Shown: positions 24,936 through 34,689 of the stretch, piece by piece
How positions within the stretch are numbered: the first letter of the stretch is position 1
Layout: every line of letters begins with the position of its first letter
Origin: Palsa-739 sp035532535
Lineage (GTDB): Bacteria; Actinomycetota; Thermoleophilia; Gaiellales; Gaiellaceae
Assembly: GCA_035532535.1 (NCBI GenBank)
Contig: DATKQT010000014.1
Span: 1 to 60,143 of the forward strand
Direction of reading: 5' to 3'
Length of the DNA stretch: 60,143 nt
The notes under the pieces: generated by a model
The model's input: only the letters and a program-made list of their open reading frames with translations
What the model was told of the DNA's origin: nothing
Database searches by the model: none
Position numbers and translations under genes: made by a program

Positions 24936-25807
24936 TCCGCATCACGGACGAGGTGCGCGAGGCGAGCGCGGTCGTCGCACTCGAGACGACGCTCATCGCG
25001 CATGGCTTTCCGCCCGGCGAGGGCGTCGAGGTCGGGCTCGAGTCGGAGCGGCAGGTGCGCGCCGGCGGCGCGACACCGGCGACGATCGGCGTGCTCGACG
25101 GCGAGATCGTCGTCGGGCTGACGGAGGACGAACTCGCGCGCTTCGACGCGTCGGCGCGCAAGATCGGGCCGCGCGACCTCGCGGTCGCCGTCGAGCAGCG
25201 CGCGGTCGGCGCGACGACGGTGGGCGGCACGCTCGCGGTCGCGCGCGCAACGGGGATCTCGTTCATGGCGACGGGCGGCCTCGGCGGCGTCCATCGCGGC
25301 TTTCCCGATCCGCCCGACGTGTCCGCCGACCTCGGACAACTCGCGAAGACGTCGGCGCTCGTCGTCTCAGCGGGCGTGAAGTCGCTCCTCGACGTGCCGG
25401 CGACGGCGGAGCTGCTCGAGACCCTCGGGGTGCCGATGCTGGGATTCCGCATCGACACGATGCCGCTCTTCTACGCCGCCGCCGGCGGACCGCCGGTGTC
25501 CGCGCGCGTCGAGTCGGCGGAGGAGGCGGCACGCATCGCGCGGACGCACTGGGAGCTCGGCGGCGGAGGCCTGCTCCTCGGCCGCCCGCCGGACGAGCCG
25601 CTCGACGACGTCGAGCCGCTCATCGAGCACGCGCTGTTCGAGGCGCAGGCGCAGAGCGTCAGCGGCCAGGCGGTGACGCCGTTCGTCCTCTCCTACCTTC
25701 ATCGCGAGAGCGGCGGCCGCACGCTACGGGCGAACAAGGATCTCGTCGCGCAGAATGCGCGCCTCGCCGGTGAGATCGCCGCTACAGATCCTTCCGCGCG
25801 AAGCTGA
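24932..25807 (+). CDS. psuG: Pseudouridine-5'-phosphate glycosidase
   Basis: Cleaves the C-C glycosidic bond of pseudouridine 5'-phosphate to uracil and ribose 5-phosphate, a salvage route for RNA breakdown products. The 291 residues show the family blocks VALETTLIAHGFPPGEG near the N terminus, GATPATIGVLDGEIVVGL, the catalytic-lysine region SARKIGPRDLAVA, TTVGGTLAVA, FMATGGLGGVHRG and SAGVKSLLDVPATAE. GTG start overlapping the GNAT stop. Its 3' end overlaps the convergent ABC permease gene by 26 bases. Confidence 0.94.
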   Translation: MIRITDEVREASAVVALETTLIAHGFPPGEGVEVGLESERQVRAGGATPATIGVLDGEIVVGLTEDELARFDASARKIGPRDLAVAVEQRAVGATTVGGTLAVARATGISFMATGGLGGVHRGFPDPPDVSADLGQLAKTSALVVSAGVKSLLDVPATAELLETLGVPMLGFRIDTMPLFYAAAGGPPVSARVESAEEAARIARTHWELGGGGLLLGRPPDEPLDDVEPLIEHALFEAQAQSVSGQAVTPFVLSYLHRESGGRTLRANKDLVAQNARLAGEIAATDPSARS

Positions 25808-26639
25808 CGAGCGCGACCGCGCCGACGATCAGGACGTAGGCGACGGCCCACAGGCGGATCCCCCACCCGTGCACGTACGCCCCGCCGAACGGCCCGAGCT
25901 GGAGCAGGAAGCCGGTGAGCCCGGACGCGTGCTCGGTGATCATGCGCAGCCCGTCCTGGTAGAGCGCCTCGAACGGGAGCGCCCACGACGCGATCGCGGA
26001 CGCGTGCTTGATCGTGTGCGAGTTGAGCGCGTGCCCGATCGATCCGAGGAGTCCCGCCACGAGGCCGGCGCCGAAGAGCATGAAGATCGCGATCCCGTTC
26101 GCCGTGGACGAGAGCACGACCGAGCCGAGGAGTGAGAGTGCGATCACGACGAGAACACCGCCGGCGAGCTCGACCCCGGGCCACGCGACCTGGTCGGGCC
26201 ACCAGTGGCCGGTCAGCCCGGTGATGAGCAGGCCGGCGAAGTAGACCGTCAGCACATACGCGGTGCAGACGGCGCCGGCGCCGAGGAAGCGCGCGACGAG
26301 AAGCGTGGCGCGCCCGATCGGGCGCGCGACGAGCGGCTGGAGCAATCCGCGCTCGGCGTCGCCGGTGACCGCGCCGAGCGTGAGGAACACGGCGAGCACG
26401 ACGCCGAGGAAGAGCGTCGCAAACATCGACAGGCCGACGAGGAATGCTCCGGCGAAGGTGCGCGTGTCGACGTTCACGTCATGCGGCGGCGTGATCGTGG
26501 ACAGATCCTTGAACACGTAGTGGTTCGCGAGCCAGAAGAGAAACAGGAACGCGACCGTCAGGACGATGACGACGGCGAACATCTTGCGGCGCACGGCCTC
26601 GCGAAAGCCGTAGCCGACGATCACCCACACGGGCGTCAT
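25782..26639 (-). CDS. ABC-2-type transporter permease
   Basis: A 285-residue integral membrane protein with about six hydrophobic helices: VVIVLTVAFLFLFWL, VGLSMFATLFLGVVLAVFLTLGAV, AVCTAYVLTVYFAGLLITG, LVVIALSLLGSVVLSS, and the closing AVAYVLIVGAVALVSF. DAERGLLQPLVARPIGR is the conserved cytoplasmic loop of NosY/ABC-2 permeases. ATG 26639 overlaps the stop of the ATPase gene as ATGA. The two form a simple exporter; the substrate is unknown. Confidence 0.9.
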   Translation of the reverse strand: MTPVWVIVGYGFREAVRRKMFAVVIVLTVAFLFLFWLANHYVFKDLSTITPPHDVNVDTRTFAGAFLVGLSMFATLFLGVVLAVFLTLGAVTGDAERGLLQPLVARPIGRATLLVARFLGAGAVCTAYVLTVYFAGLLITGLTGHWWPDQVAWPGVELAGGVLVVIALSLLGSVVLSSTANGIAIFMLFGAGLVAGLLGSIGHALNSHTIKHASAIASWALPFEALYQDGLRMITEHASGLTGFLLQLGPFGGAYVHGWGIRLWAVAYVLIVGAVALVSFARKDL

Positions 26640-27478
26640 GACGTCTCTCCTCCAACCGCTTCGAGGTAGACGTCCTCGAGCGTGGAGGTGAGGACGTTCA
26701 CGCCGTAGACCTGCCGTCCCGCGGCGACCGCTTCCGCGACGAGCCGCGGGGCGTCCTCGCGCGTGGCGCCCTCGACGCGATGGATGCCCTCGTCGGTCTC
26801 CAGCTCGACGCCGCGCGGGCGCGAGAGATCGTGCGGCGACCCGACGGCAACGAGCTCGCCGCCGAGCAGGATGGCGACGCGGTCGCACACGAGCTCGACC
26901 TCGGACAGCAAATGCGAGTTCAGAAGCACCGACACGCCGCGGCCGCGCAGCTCCTCGAGCAGGAGCCGCACCGTGCGGCGGCCGACCGGGTCGAGCGCGG
27001 AGGTCGGCTCGTCGAGCATCAGCAGGCGCGGCTCACCGACGAGCGCCTGCGCGACGCCGAGACGCTGCTGCATCCCCTTGGACATCCCGTCCACGCGACG
27101 GTCCATGGCATCGGCGAGCGCGACGAGCTCGAGCAGCCGCTTGCGCTCCGCCGCACCGCCGCGCGAGCCGCTGAGCCGCTGATGCAGCTCGAGCACCTCG
27201 TCCGCGGTGTACCAGCCGGGGAAGCGGAACATCTCGGCGAGGTAGCCGAGCTCCGCGCGCGCGGCGCGCGACCCGGCGCGGGCGCCTGCGACGGTGGCCT
27301 CTCCGGAGGTTGGGCGCACGAGGCCGACGGCGATCTTCAGGAGCGTCGACTTGCCGGCGCCGTTCGGGCCGAGGAGGCCGACGAGCTCGCCCTCGCCGAC
27401 GTCCAGGTCGACGCCCTTCAGCGCCTGGACGGAGCTGTAGCGCTTGGCGAGGTTCCGGACCACCAGGGCGTCGGGCAC
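26636..27478 (-). CDS. ABC transporter ATP-binding protein
   Basis: A 280-residue nucleotide-binding subunit of an ABC-2 exporter. Walker A GPNGAGKST (about 35-43), an unusual signature MSKGMQQRLG in place of LSGGQ (as in many ABC-2 export ATPases), Walker B LLMLDEPTSALDP and switch histidine in LNSHLLSE. The C-terminal domain ends TSTLEDVYLEAVGG, typical of CcmA/NatA-like proteins. GTG 27478 is preferred: CATAGT lies 6 bases before it, consistent with a leaderless start. Confidence 0.92.
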   Translation of the reverse strand: MPDALVVRNLAKRYSSVQALKGVDLDVGEGELVGLLGPNGAGKSTLLKIAVGLVRPTSGEATVAGARAGSRAARAELGYLAEMFRFPGWYTADEVLELHQRLSGSRGGAAERKRLLELVALADAMDRRVDGMSKGMQQRLGVAQALVGEPRLLMLDEPTSALDPVGRRTVRLLLEELRGRGVSVLLNSHLLSEVELVCDRVAILLGGELVAVGSPHDLSRPRGVELETDEGIHRVEGATREDAPRLVAEAVAAGRQVYGVNVLTSTLEDVYLEAVGGETS

Positions 27479-27490
27479 ACTCCCACTATG
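27476..27490. promoter_or_regulatory. Overlapping divergent -10-like hexamers
   Basis: The starts of two divergent genes are only 9 bases apart. CATAGT (minus, 27490-27485) ends 6 bases before GTG 27478, and CACACT (plus, 27476-27481) ends 6 bases before ATG 27488. Each hexamer overlaps the other gene's first codon. If both work, both messages are leaderless and the promoters exclude each other. Confidence 0.35.
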
Positions 27491-27730
27491 CCGCGCGGGT
27501 ACATGGAAGGTCCCGCCTCGGAGGAAGCGGAACGCCGCGCCGACGAGATCGCGAGCGGCAAGCGCGAGGCGCCCGCGGCAAAGATCTACCCGGCCGTGTT
27601 CGGCTCGACGGAGGCGGAGCCCGAGTCGCACTTCCTCGGCTGGCTCGCGGACGTCGACCCGGACGAGCTCTTCGCCTCGGGCAAGGCGTGGGGCGTGACC
27701 GTCCGCCGCGTCGCCGCGGAGATTGATTAG
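27488..27730 (+). CDS. Small hypothetical protein
   Basis: An 80-residue acidic protein with the segments EEAERRADEIASGKREAP and YPAVFGSTEAEPESHFLGWLADVDPDELFASG. No membrane segment, metal motif or recognised family. Its amino-acid composition is protein-like and the start codon sits 6 bases behind a -10-like CACACT, but no ribosome-binding site is present. Convergent with the GYD gene, overlapping it by 4 bases. Confidence 0.5.
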   Translation: MPRGYMEGPASEEAERRADEIASGKREAPAAKIYPAVFGSTEAEPESHFLGWLADVDPDELFASGKAWGVTVRRVAAEID

Positions 27731-28011
27731 CTCAGCGTCGCCACGAAGTCGTCGATCGTCAGCGCGGGCAGCGTCTGGATCCGCGTCGACCCGCGCGCGG
27801 CGAGCGCGACCGACACACGCGCGATCGTCGCCGTGTCCGGCGCCTCGACGACGTTGACGAAGTCGAAGTCGCCGAGCGTCGCCCACTGGTGCAGCACCTT
27901 GGCGCCGAGCTCCTCGACGTCGCGGTTCACCTCCCGCAAGCGATCGGGGTTCGACTTCAGCGTCTGCACGCCCTGCTGCGACAGGCTCGAGAGCAAGATG
28001 TAGATGGCCAT
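27727..28011 (-). CDS. GYD-domain protein
   Basis: A 94-residue single-domain protein. MAIYILLSSLSQQGVQTLKSNPDRL and the central region KVLHQWATLGDFDFVNVVEAPD match the GYD family, where the name-giving Gly-Tyr-Asp is Gly-Asp-Phe-Asp here. The fold is ferredoxin-like; relatives are widespread, often in metal- or redox-associated contexts, without a proven function. ATG start. It follows the membrane protein gene by 9 bases on the same strand. Confidence 0.85.
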   Translation of the reverse strand: MAIYILLSSLSQQGVQTLKSNPDRLREVNRDVEELGAKVLHQWATLGDFDFVNVVEAPDTATIARVSVALAARGSTRIQTLPALTIDDFVATLS

Positions 28012-28020
28012 GCCGTGAAC

Positions 28021-28650
28021 CTACTTCACCCGGGCGGACTGATCCAGATACAGGAGTGCCGCTCCGATGAAGAGCAGCGGCGAAAGGACGAGGTCGGCGA
28101 GCACGAGCGCCACCGCCTGCGCCTGGTTTCCCTGCGTGTGCAGAAGGATGAGCAGCATCGAGCGGCTCACGCCGTAGACGAGCGCGAGCGCGGCGATGCC
28201 GCCGATCGCGTGCACGAGGTCGGCCTGCCCAAGAGCGCGGCCCCGCCGGAGCGCCGTCCGGATGCCGAGCCCTTCTGTCACCGCCGCAGGCACCGCGAGG
28301 CCGAACAGGCCGAACCATGCGACGCCCGGCAGAACGTAGATGCGCAGCAGGATCGGGAACGGCAGGAACACGATCACCGCCGTGACAAGCGCCGACAGCG
28401 TCGGGGTCCCGCCGGTGACGAGCTGCGACGCGCGCACGTATGCGGCGCAGAAAAGCGGCGCGAACGCCCAGAGCAGGAGCGTCTGCACGTTCACGCTGTG
28501 GCCGACGCCGGCGACGTCGACGACGACGAACGGCAGGCCGAGCGGCACGACGGCCCAGAACTTGCTCCCGTACAGCCGGATCGACTCCGCGATGAGCTGG
28601 CCGACGGTTCGCTCCGCGGGCGGGAGCGCGGCAGGAAGCTCCTCGGCCAT
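28021..28650 (-). CDS. Integral membrane protein of unknown function
   Basis: A 209-residue protein with a short acidic/Pro-rich N terminus, an amphipathic segment (TVGQLIAESIRLYGSKFW) and five or six membrane helices: AVVPLGLPFVVVDVAG, LLLWAFAPLFCAAYV, LVTAVIVFLPFPILLRI, LFGLAVPAAV, IGGIAALALVYGVS and LADLVLSPLLFIGAALLYL. The N-terminal helix and layout resemble the YIP1/glycerophosphoryl-diesterase-membrane-domain type, but I cannot assign it firmly. TACCCT ends 7 bases before ATG 28650. Confidence 0.75.
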   Translation of the reverse strand: MAEELPAALPPAERTVGQLIAESIRLYGSKFWAVVPLGLPFVVVDVAGVGHSVNVQTLLLWAFAPLFCAAYVRASQLVTGGTPTLSALVTAVIVFLPFPILLRIYVLPGVAWFGLFGLAVPAAVTEGLGIRTALRRGRALGQADLVHAIGGIAALALVYGVSRSMLLILLHTQGNQAQAVALVLADLVLSPLLFIGAALLYLDQSARVK

Positions 28651-28657
28651 GCGCGGC

Positions 28658-28667
28658 AGGGTATCGT
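28658..28667. promoter_or_regulatory. Overlapping divergent -10-like hexamers between the membrane protein and cupin genes
   Basis: TACCCT (minus, 28663-28658) ends 7 bases before ATG 28650, and TATCGT (plus, 28662-28667) ends 6 bases before ATG 28674. The two overlap by two bases. Both spacings predict leaderless messages and mutual exclusion. Confidence 0.4.
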
Positions 28668-28673
28668 CGCCCC

Positions 28674-29069
28674 ATGGGCTACGACATCGTGCAGCGGGCG
28701 GATCTCGCGTGGGAGGAGCGGCCGGGCCACGAAGGCCAGGCGCCGCGCCACACAGCCTCCGTCACCGACGCCACCAAGATGGAGCACTCGCGGGCGCGCA
28801 TGTGGCGCTATCCGGCGCACGTCCGCGGCCGTCGCCACGCCGACGCGGAGCAGGAGGAGATCTTCGTCCCGATCCAGGGGACGCTGACGATGCTGCTCGG
28901 CGAGCCGCCGGAGCGCGTCGATGTCGAGCCCGGCGGCGTCGTCGTCGTGCACATCGGCACCGCGATGCAAGCGCGCAACGAGACCGACGAGGAGATCCTC
29001 TTCTTCGCGTGCGGCGCACCGCCGCTGCACGGCAACGCGCAGTTCCTAGACGACATCGAGTCGATCTAG
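28674..29069 (+). CDS. Cupin-domain protein
   Basis: A 131-residue single cupin. GRRHADAEQEEIFVPIQGTLTMLLG corresponds to cupin motif 1 (a His and Glu with the spacing of metal ligands), and GVVVVHIGTAMQARNETDEEILFFACGAPP to motif 2, with the usual second His apparently not conserved. It may bind a metal or small ligand; no substrate can be named. ATG start 6 bases behind TATCGT. Its 3' end overlaps the convergent nucleosidase gene by 24 bases. Confidence 0.85.
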   Translation: MGYDIVQRADLAWEERPGHEGQAPRHTASVTDATKMEHSRARMWRYPAHVRGRRHADAEQEEIFVPIQGTLTMLLGEPPERVDVEPGGVVVVHIGTAMQARNETDEEILFFACGAPPLHGNAQFLDDIESI

Positions 29070-29567
29070 AACCGCTCCGAGCAGCTCGAACGCCTCGTCG
29101 AAGCGCCACTTCGCGCGGTCGGGCTCGTCGATCGCATTGGAGATGACGCGCAGCTCGACCGCCGGCACTCCCGCGAGCGCGCACGCGCGCAGCACGCCGA
29201 AGCCCTCCATCGCCTCGACTTCGCACACGCTCGTCCCGCCGACGCGCGCACTCGTCCCGATGGGAAGCACACGCGCTTCGGGCAGCGCAGTCATGAGACG
29301 CGCAAGGAGCGTCGCATCGGGCTCGACGCACGCCTCCACGGACGACCCGCGCGCGTCTTCATAGACGGCTTCCGATCCGAGGACGACCGACAGGGGCTCG
29401 ATTCCTCGAGCCCCTGCGATCCCGATGTGAATCACCGCGTCCGGCCGGCGTTCACCGAGCGCCTGCGCCGTCCGCACCGCCGCCTCCACTGGTCCGATCC
29501 CGCAACAGAACGTGTCGAAGCGGCGGACGTGCCCGAGCTCGCGCTCGGTTGCGGCGACGATCAGCAC
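29046..29567 (-). CDS. mqnB: Phosphorylase-superfamily nucleosidase, probable futalosine hydrolase
   Basis: A 173-residue nucleosidase of the PNP/UDP superfamily. VLIVAATERELGHV, CCGIGPVEAAVRTAQAL, VIHIGIAGARG, VCEVEAMEGFGVLRACALAGVPAVELRVISNAID and the Asp/Trp-rich C terminus fit the MqnB/MTA-SAH nucleosidase group. The short length and the MEG-then-ELRVISN order favour futalosine hydrolase of the alternative menaquinone pathway. GTG 29567 is chosen because the Rossmann-like first strand starts there, 10 bases after the CHRD gene stop. No other mqn gene is in the window, so the substrate remains inferred. Confidence 0.75.
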   Translation of the reverse strand: MLIVAATERELGHVRRFDTFCCGIGPVEAAVRTAQALGERRPDAVIHIGIAGARGIEPLSVVLGSEAVYEDARGSSVEACVEPDATLLARLMTALPEARVLPIGTSARVGGTSVCEVEAMEGFGVLRACALAGVPAVELRVISNAIDEPDRAKWRFDEAFELLGAVLDRLDVV

Positions 29568-29577
29568 ACGGCGGACC

Positions 29578-30021
29578 CTAGCCCGTCGCGAGCTGCCCGC
29601 GAATCTCCCCGTTCGGGTTCTTCGCGGTGTGGACATTCACGTACAGCTTGTGCGTCTTCAGGTCTTTGAGGAGGGCCTTCGTCAGCGTTGCCGTCCCCTT
29701 GACCGGGCTCTTGCACGGCCCGCAAAGCGGCACGACCACCTTGCCGGATGCGCCCATCACACCGAGGTGGATGTGCGCCGCCGTTGCCGGGCCGGTCAGG
29801 TGAGAGAACTTCAGCGTCCACGTCAGCTTCGTGCCGGTGATGTCGCCGGTGAACGAGCCGGACGCCTTCGTGTTCTTGACGACCTGCTTCGGCACCTCTT
29901 GCTTCGCCGTCAGCTTCGCGGCGATCATGATCGGGCTGGCAGTGCGCGCGGCTCCGGCGAACGCCGTGACGGCGAGCGCTGCGAGCGTTCCTGCCAGAAC
30001 GAGCGTGACGAGCTTCTTCAC
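29578..30021 (-). CDS. Secreted CHRD-domain protein
   Basis: A 147-residue exported protein. Signal peptide MKKLVTLVLAGTLAALAVTAFAGA, then one CHRD domain (first described in chordin) with AKLTAKQEVPKQVV, GSFTGDITGTKLTWTLKFSHLTGPATAAHIHLG, VVVPLCGPC and the closing LYVNVHTAKNPNGEIRGQL. The HIHLG and NVHT histidines are the family hallmark. The start is GTG with a strong GAGGAGG about 4 bases upstream. A 10-base palindrome (CCTCCGGAGG) lies in the leader. Function unknown. Confidence 0.9.
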   Translation of the reverse strand: MKKLVTLVLAGTLAALAVTAFAGAARTASPIMIAAKLTAKQEVPKQVVKNTKASGSFTGDITGTKLTWTLKFSHLTGPATAAHIHLGVMGASGKVVVPLCGPCKSPVKGTATLTKALLKDLKTHKLYVNVHTAKNPNGEIRGQLATG

Positions 30022-30076
30022 GATTCCTCCTCGGAGTTGACCTCCGGAGGTTCGCTGGAAGCTCGTGAACGGTTTC

Positions 30077-32526
<2,450 letters not shown>

Positions 32527-32527
<1 letters not shown>

Positions 32528-32889
32528 CAACGCCTTTCCGGAAGCCGCTCGTCGCGATAGAGCACGAGATCGCGGCGGTAGTGCTTGTGCACGTTCTGCA
32601 CTTCCTGTTTCGCTTCACGCTGCAGCCGGTCGATCTGCGCGTGCGCCTTGCGCAGCTCGTTCTCGAGGCGCAGCGCGACCTCGACCCCGGCGAGATTCAG
32701 GCCGAGCTCGGTCGTGAGCCGCTGGATGATTCGCAGCCGCTCGACGTCCGCCTCCGAGTAGAGGCGTGTGCCGCCGGGCGTGCGCTGCGGCCGAACGAGA
32801 CCCTTGGTCTCGTAGATGCGCAGCGTCTGCGGATGCATGCCGACGAGCTCGGCAGCGACGCTGATCGCGTACATGCCGCGGTCGTTCAC
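32527..32889 (-). CDS. hspR: MerR-family heat-shock repressor HspR
   Basis: DNA-binding repressor that in actinobacteria senses free DnaK and represses the dnaK and clpB operons. The 120 residues contain the winged helix YAISVAAELVGMHPQTLRIYETKGLVRPQRTPGGTRLYSEADVERLRIIQ and a long coiled-coil helix for dimerisation with a basic tail. GTG 32889 overlaps the stop of the upstream small membrane-protein gene as GTGA. No clear HAIR operator (CTTGAGT-N7-ACTCAAG) is visible ahead of dnaK or clpB. Confidence 0.92.
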
Positions 32890-33173
32890 GATGCTGCGGC
32901 CTGCCTCTGCTTGCGGTAGTAGATGAACCCGCCGATGGCGGTGGCGATGAGTGCGAGCCCAATCCAGCCGCCGAGCAGGAACGCGGTCCGGACGCCGTTC
33001 CAGAGGAACAGGTAGATGAGGAACTTGCCGAGGAAGCCTGCCTTTGCGAGACCGATCCCGCCCGCGGCGATGCCGCCGCCGGCCGTCTTCATGCCCTTGC
33101 GGCTCGTGCGCTCCTCCGCCGTCAGCGGCTCGGGTGCCTCCCGCGGGCCTTGCTTGAGCAGATCCGGGTCCAT
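32886..33173 (-). CDS. Small membrane protein inside the dnaK operon
   Basis: A 95-residue protein between dnaJ and hspR. It has a charged N-terminal half (MDPDLLKQGPREAPEPLTAEE) and hydrophobic segments at about 33-60 (Gly/Ala-rich, GGGIAAGGIGLAKAGFLGKFL) and 62-88, ending YYRKQRQAAAS. The start ATG shares a base with the dnaJ stop (TGATG) and the stop overlaps hspR (GTGA), so it is tightly coupled to stress genes. The family is not recognised. It could be a membrane link for the chaperone system, but this is speculation. Confidence 0.75.
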   Translation of the reverse strand: MDPDLLKQGPREAPEPLTAEERTSRKGMKTAGGGIAAGGIGLAKAGFLGKFLIYLFLWNGVRTAFLLGGWIGLALIATAIGGFIYYRKQRQAAAS

Positions 33174-34234
33174 CAGCCACCCACCTTCTTGAGCTCCTCG
33201 AGGATCTCGCGCTCCTTCTTGTTGACCCGCTTCGGCACCTGGATGTGGACGCGCGCGAGCACGTCGCCCTTGCCGGAGCCGCTCAGCTTCGGCGCGCCAC
33301 GGCCCTTGATGCGCAGCAGCTTGCCGTCCTCCGAACCGGCCGGGATCTTCAGCGACACCGGCCCGTCGGGCGTCGGCACCTCGACCTTGTCGCCGAGCGC
33401 GGCCTGCGAATACGACACGGGCACCTCGACGACGAGGTTGTCGCCACGGCGCTCGTAGATCGGCGACTCCGAGACGCGCGTGACGACGATGAGGTCGCCG
33501 GCAGGCCCCCCGTTCTGCCCGGCCTCGCCCTTGCCCCTCAGAGTGATGCGCGTCCCGTCCTTGACGCCGGGCTTGATCTTCACCGTGTACGTCTTGATGC
33601 GGCGTTCGCGGCCGGTGCCCTGGCAGTTCGGGCACGGCTTCTCGATGACCGTGCCGTTGCCGCGACAGCGGGGACACGGCTGCGAGAGCGCGAACAGTCC
33701 CTGGCTCTCCGTCCTGACGCCGCGGCCGTTGCAGTCCGGGCAGATGACGGGAGCGGTTCCCGGCCGCGCGCCGGTGCCGGCGCACTCGCGGCACGCGGTC
33801 ATCATGTCGACCGGCACCTTCGCGTCGGCGCCGCGGAGCGAATCCTCGAACGAGAGATGCACCTGCGCCTCGATGTCACTGCCCCGGACCGGCTGGCGCG
33901 CGGCACGCGTGCGCGTGCGCGCGGCTCCACCACCGAACATGCCGCCGAAGATGTCGCCGAGGTCGCCGAGGTCGAAGTTCCCGAAGTCGACGTTCGGCCC
34001 CCCCGCCGGGCCCGGCCGGCCGTTCTGGCTGCCGTAGCGGTCGTACTGCTTGCGCTTCTCGGGATCGGACAGCACGTCGTACGCCGTCTGCACTTCCTTG
34101 AAGCGCTCCTCCGAGTCCTTGTTGCCCTGGTTCGCGTCGGGATGATGCTTGCGCGCGAGCTTGCGGTACGCCTTCTTGATCTCGTCGTCGGAGGCGTTCT
34201 TCTGGACGCCGAGCGTGTCGTACAGCGTGCTCAT
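33173..34234 (-). CDS. dnaJ: Chaperone protein DnaJ
   Basis: Hsp40 co-chaperone that stimulates DnaK ATPase and delivers substrates. The 353 residues have a J domain with HPD (in RKHHPDANQ), a Gly/Phe-rich linker (FGNFDLGDLGDIFGGMFGGG), four CxxCxGxG zinc repeats (CRECAGTG, CPDCNGRG, CPRCRGNG, CPNCQGTG) and a complete C-terminal substrate domain. ATG overlaps the grpE stop as ATGA. Confidence 0.97.
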   Translation of the reverse strand: MSTLYDTLGVQKNASDDEIKKAYRKLARKHHPDANQGNKDSEERFKEVQTAYDVLSDPEKRKQYDRYGSQNGRPGPAGGPNVDFGNFDLGDLGDIFGGMFGGGAARTRTRAARQPVRGSDIEAQVHLSFEDSLRGADAKVPVDMMTACRECAGTGARPGTAPVICPDCNGRGVRTESQGLFALSQPCPRCRGNGTVIEKPCPNCQGTGRERRIKTYTVKIKPGVKDGTRITLRGKGEAGQNGGPAGDLIVVTRVSESPIYERRGDNLVVEVPVSYSQAALGDKVEVPTPDGPVSLKIPAGSEDGKLLRIKGRGAPKLSGSGKGDVLARVHIQVPKRVNKKEREILEELKKVGG

Positions 34235-34689
34235 TCGGCCACGATCACCCGTGCCGGACGCACGACGCGGTCGCCGATCTTGTAGCCCTTCTGGATGACG
34301 TCGAGCACGTCGCCGTGCTCCGCCTCCTCGGACGGCTGCGCGAGCAGCGCCTCGTGCACGTGCGGGTCGAACTTGCCCTCGGTCGAGATCTCCATCACGC
34401 CCTGCCGCTCGAGCAGCGACGCGAGCGAACGGTGGACGAGGCGGACGCCCTCCTCGAGCTGTGCCTCCTCGTGCTGCTCGGCGGAGTTCAATGCGCGCTC
34501 GAGATCGTCGAGGATCGGGAGCAGCTCCTTCAGCAGCCGCTCATTCGCAAACGACACGTACTCCTGCCGTTCACGGGCGGCGCGCTTCTTGTAGTTCTCG
34601 AAGTCGGCGGCAAGGCGGAGCAGGCGGTCGTCGACCTCCTGCTCCACCTGCTCAGCCTGCTCCTCCTGCTCGACGTGCTCGTCAGTCAT
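34231..34689 (-). CDS. grpE: Nucleotide exchange factor GrpE
   Basis: Releases ADP from DnaK. The 152 residues comprise a Glu/Gln-rich N-terminal coil (MTDEHVEQEEQAEQVEQEVDD), the dimerising helix LLRLAADFENYKKRAARERQE and the C-terminal beta domain with FDPHVHEALLAQPSEEAEHGDVLDVIQKGYKIGDRVVRPARVIVAE. The start overlaps the dnaK 3' end by 8 bases. Confidence 0.95.
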   Translation of the reverse strand: MTDEHVEQEEQAEQVEQEVDDRLLRLAADFENYKKRAARERQEYVSFANERLLKELLPILDDLERALNSAEQHEEAQLEEGVRLVHRSLASLLERQGVMEISTEGKFDPHVHEALLAQPSEEAEHGDVLDVIQKGYKIGDRVVRPARVIVAE

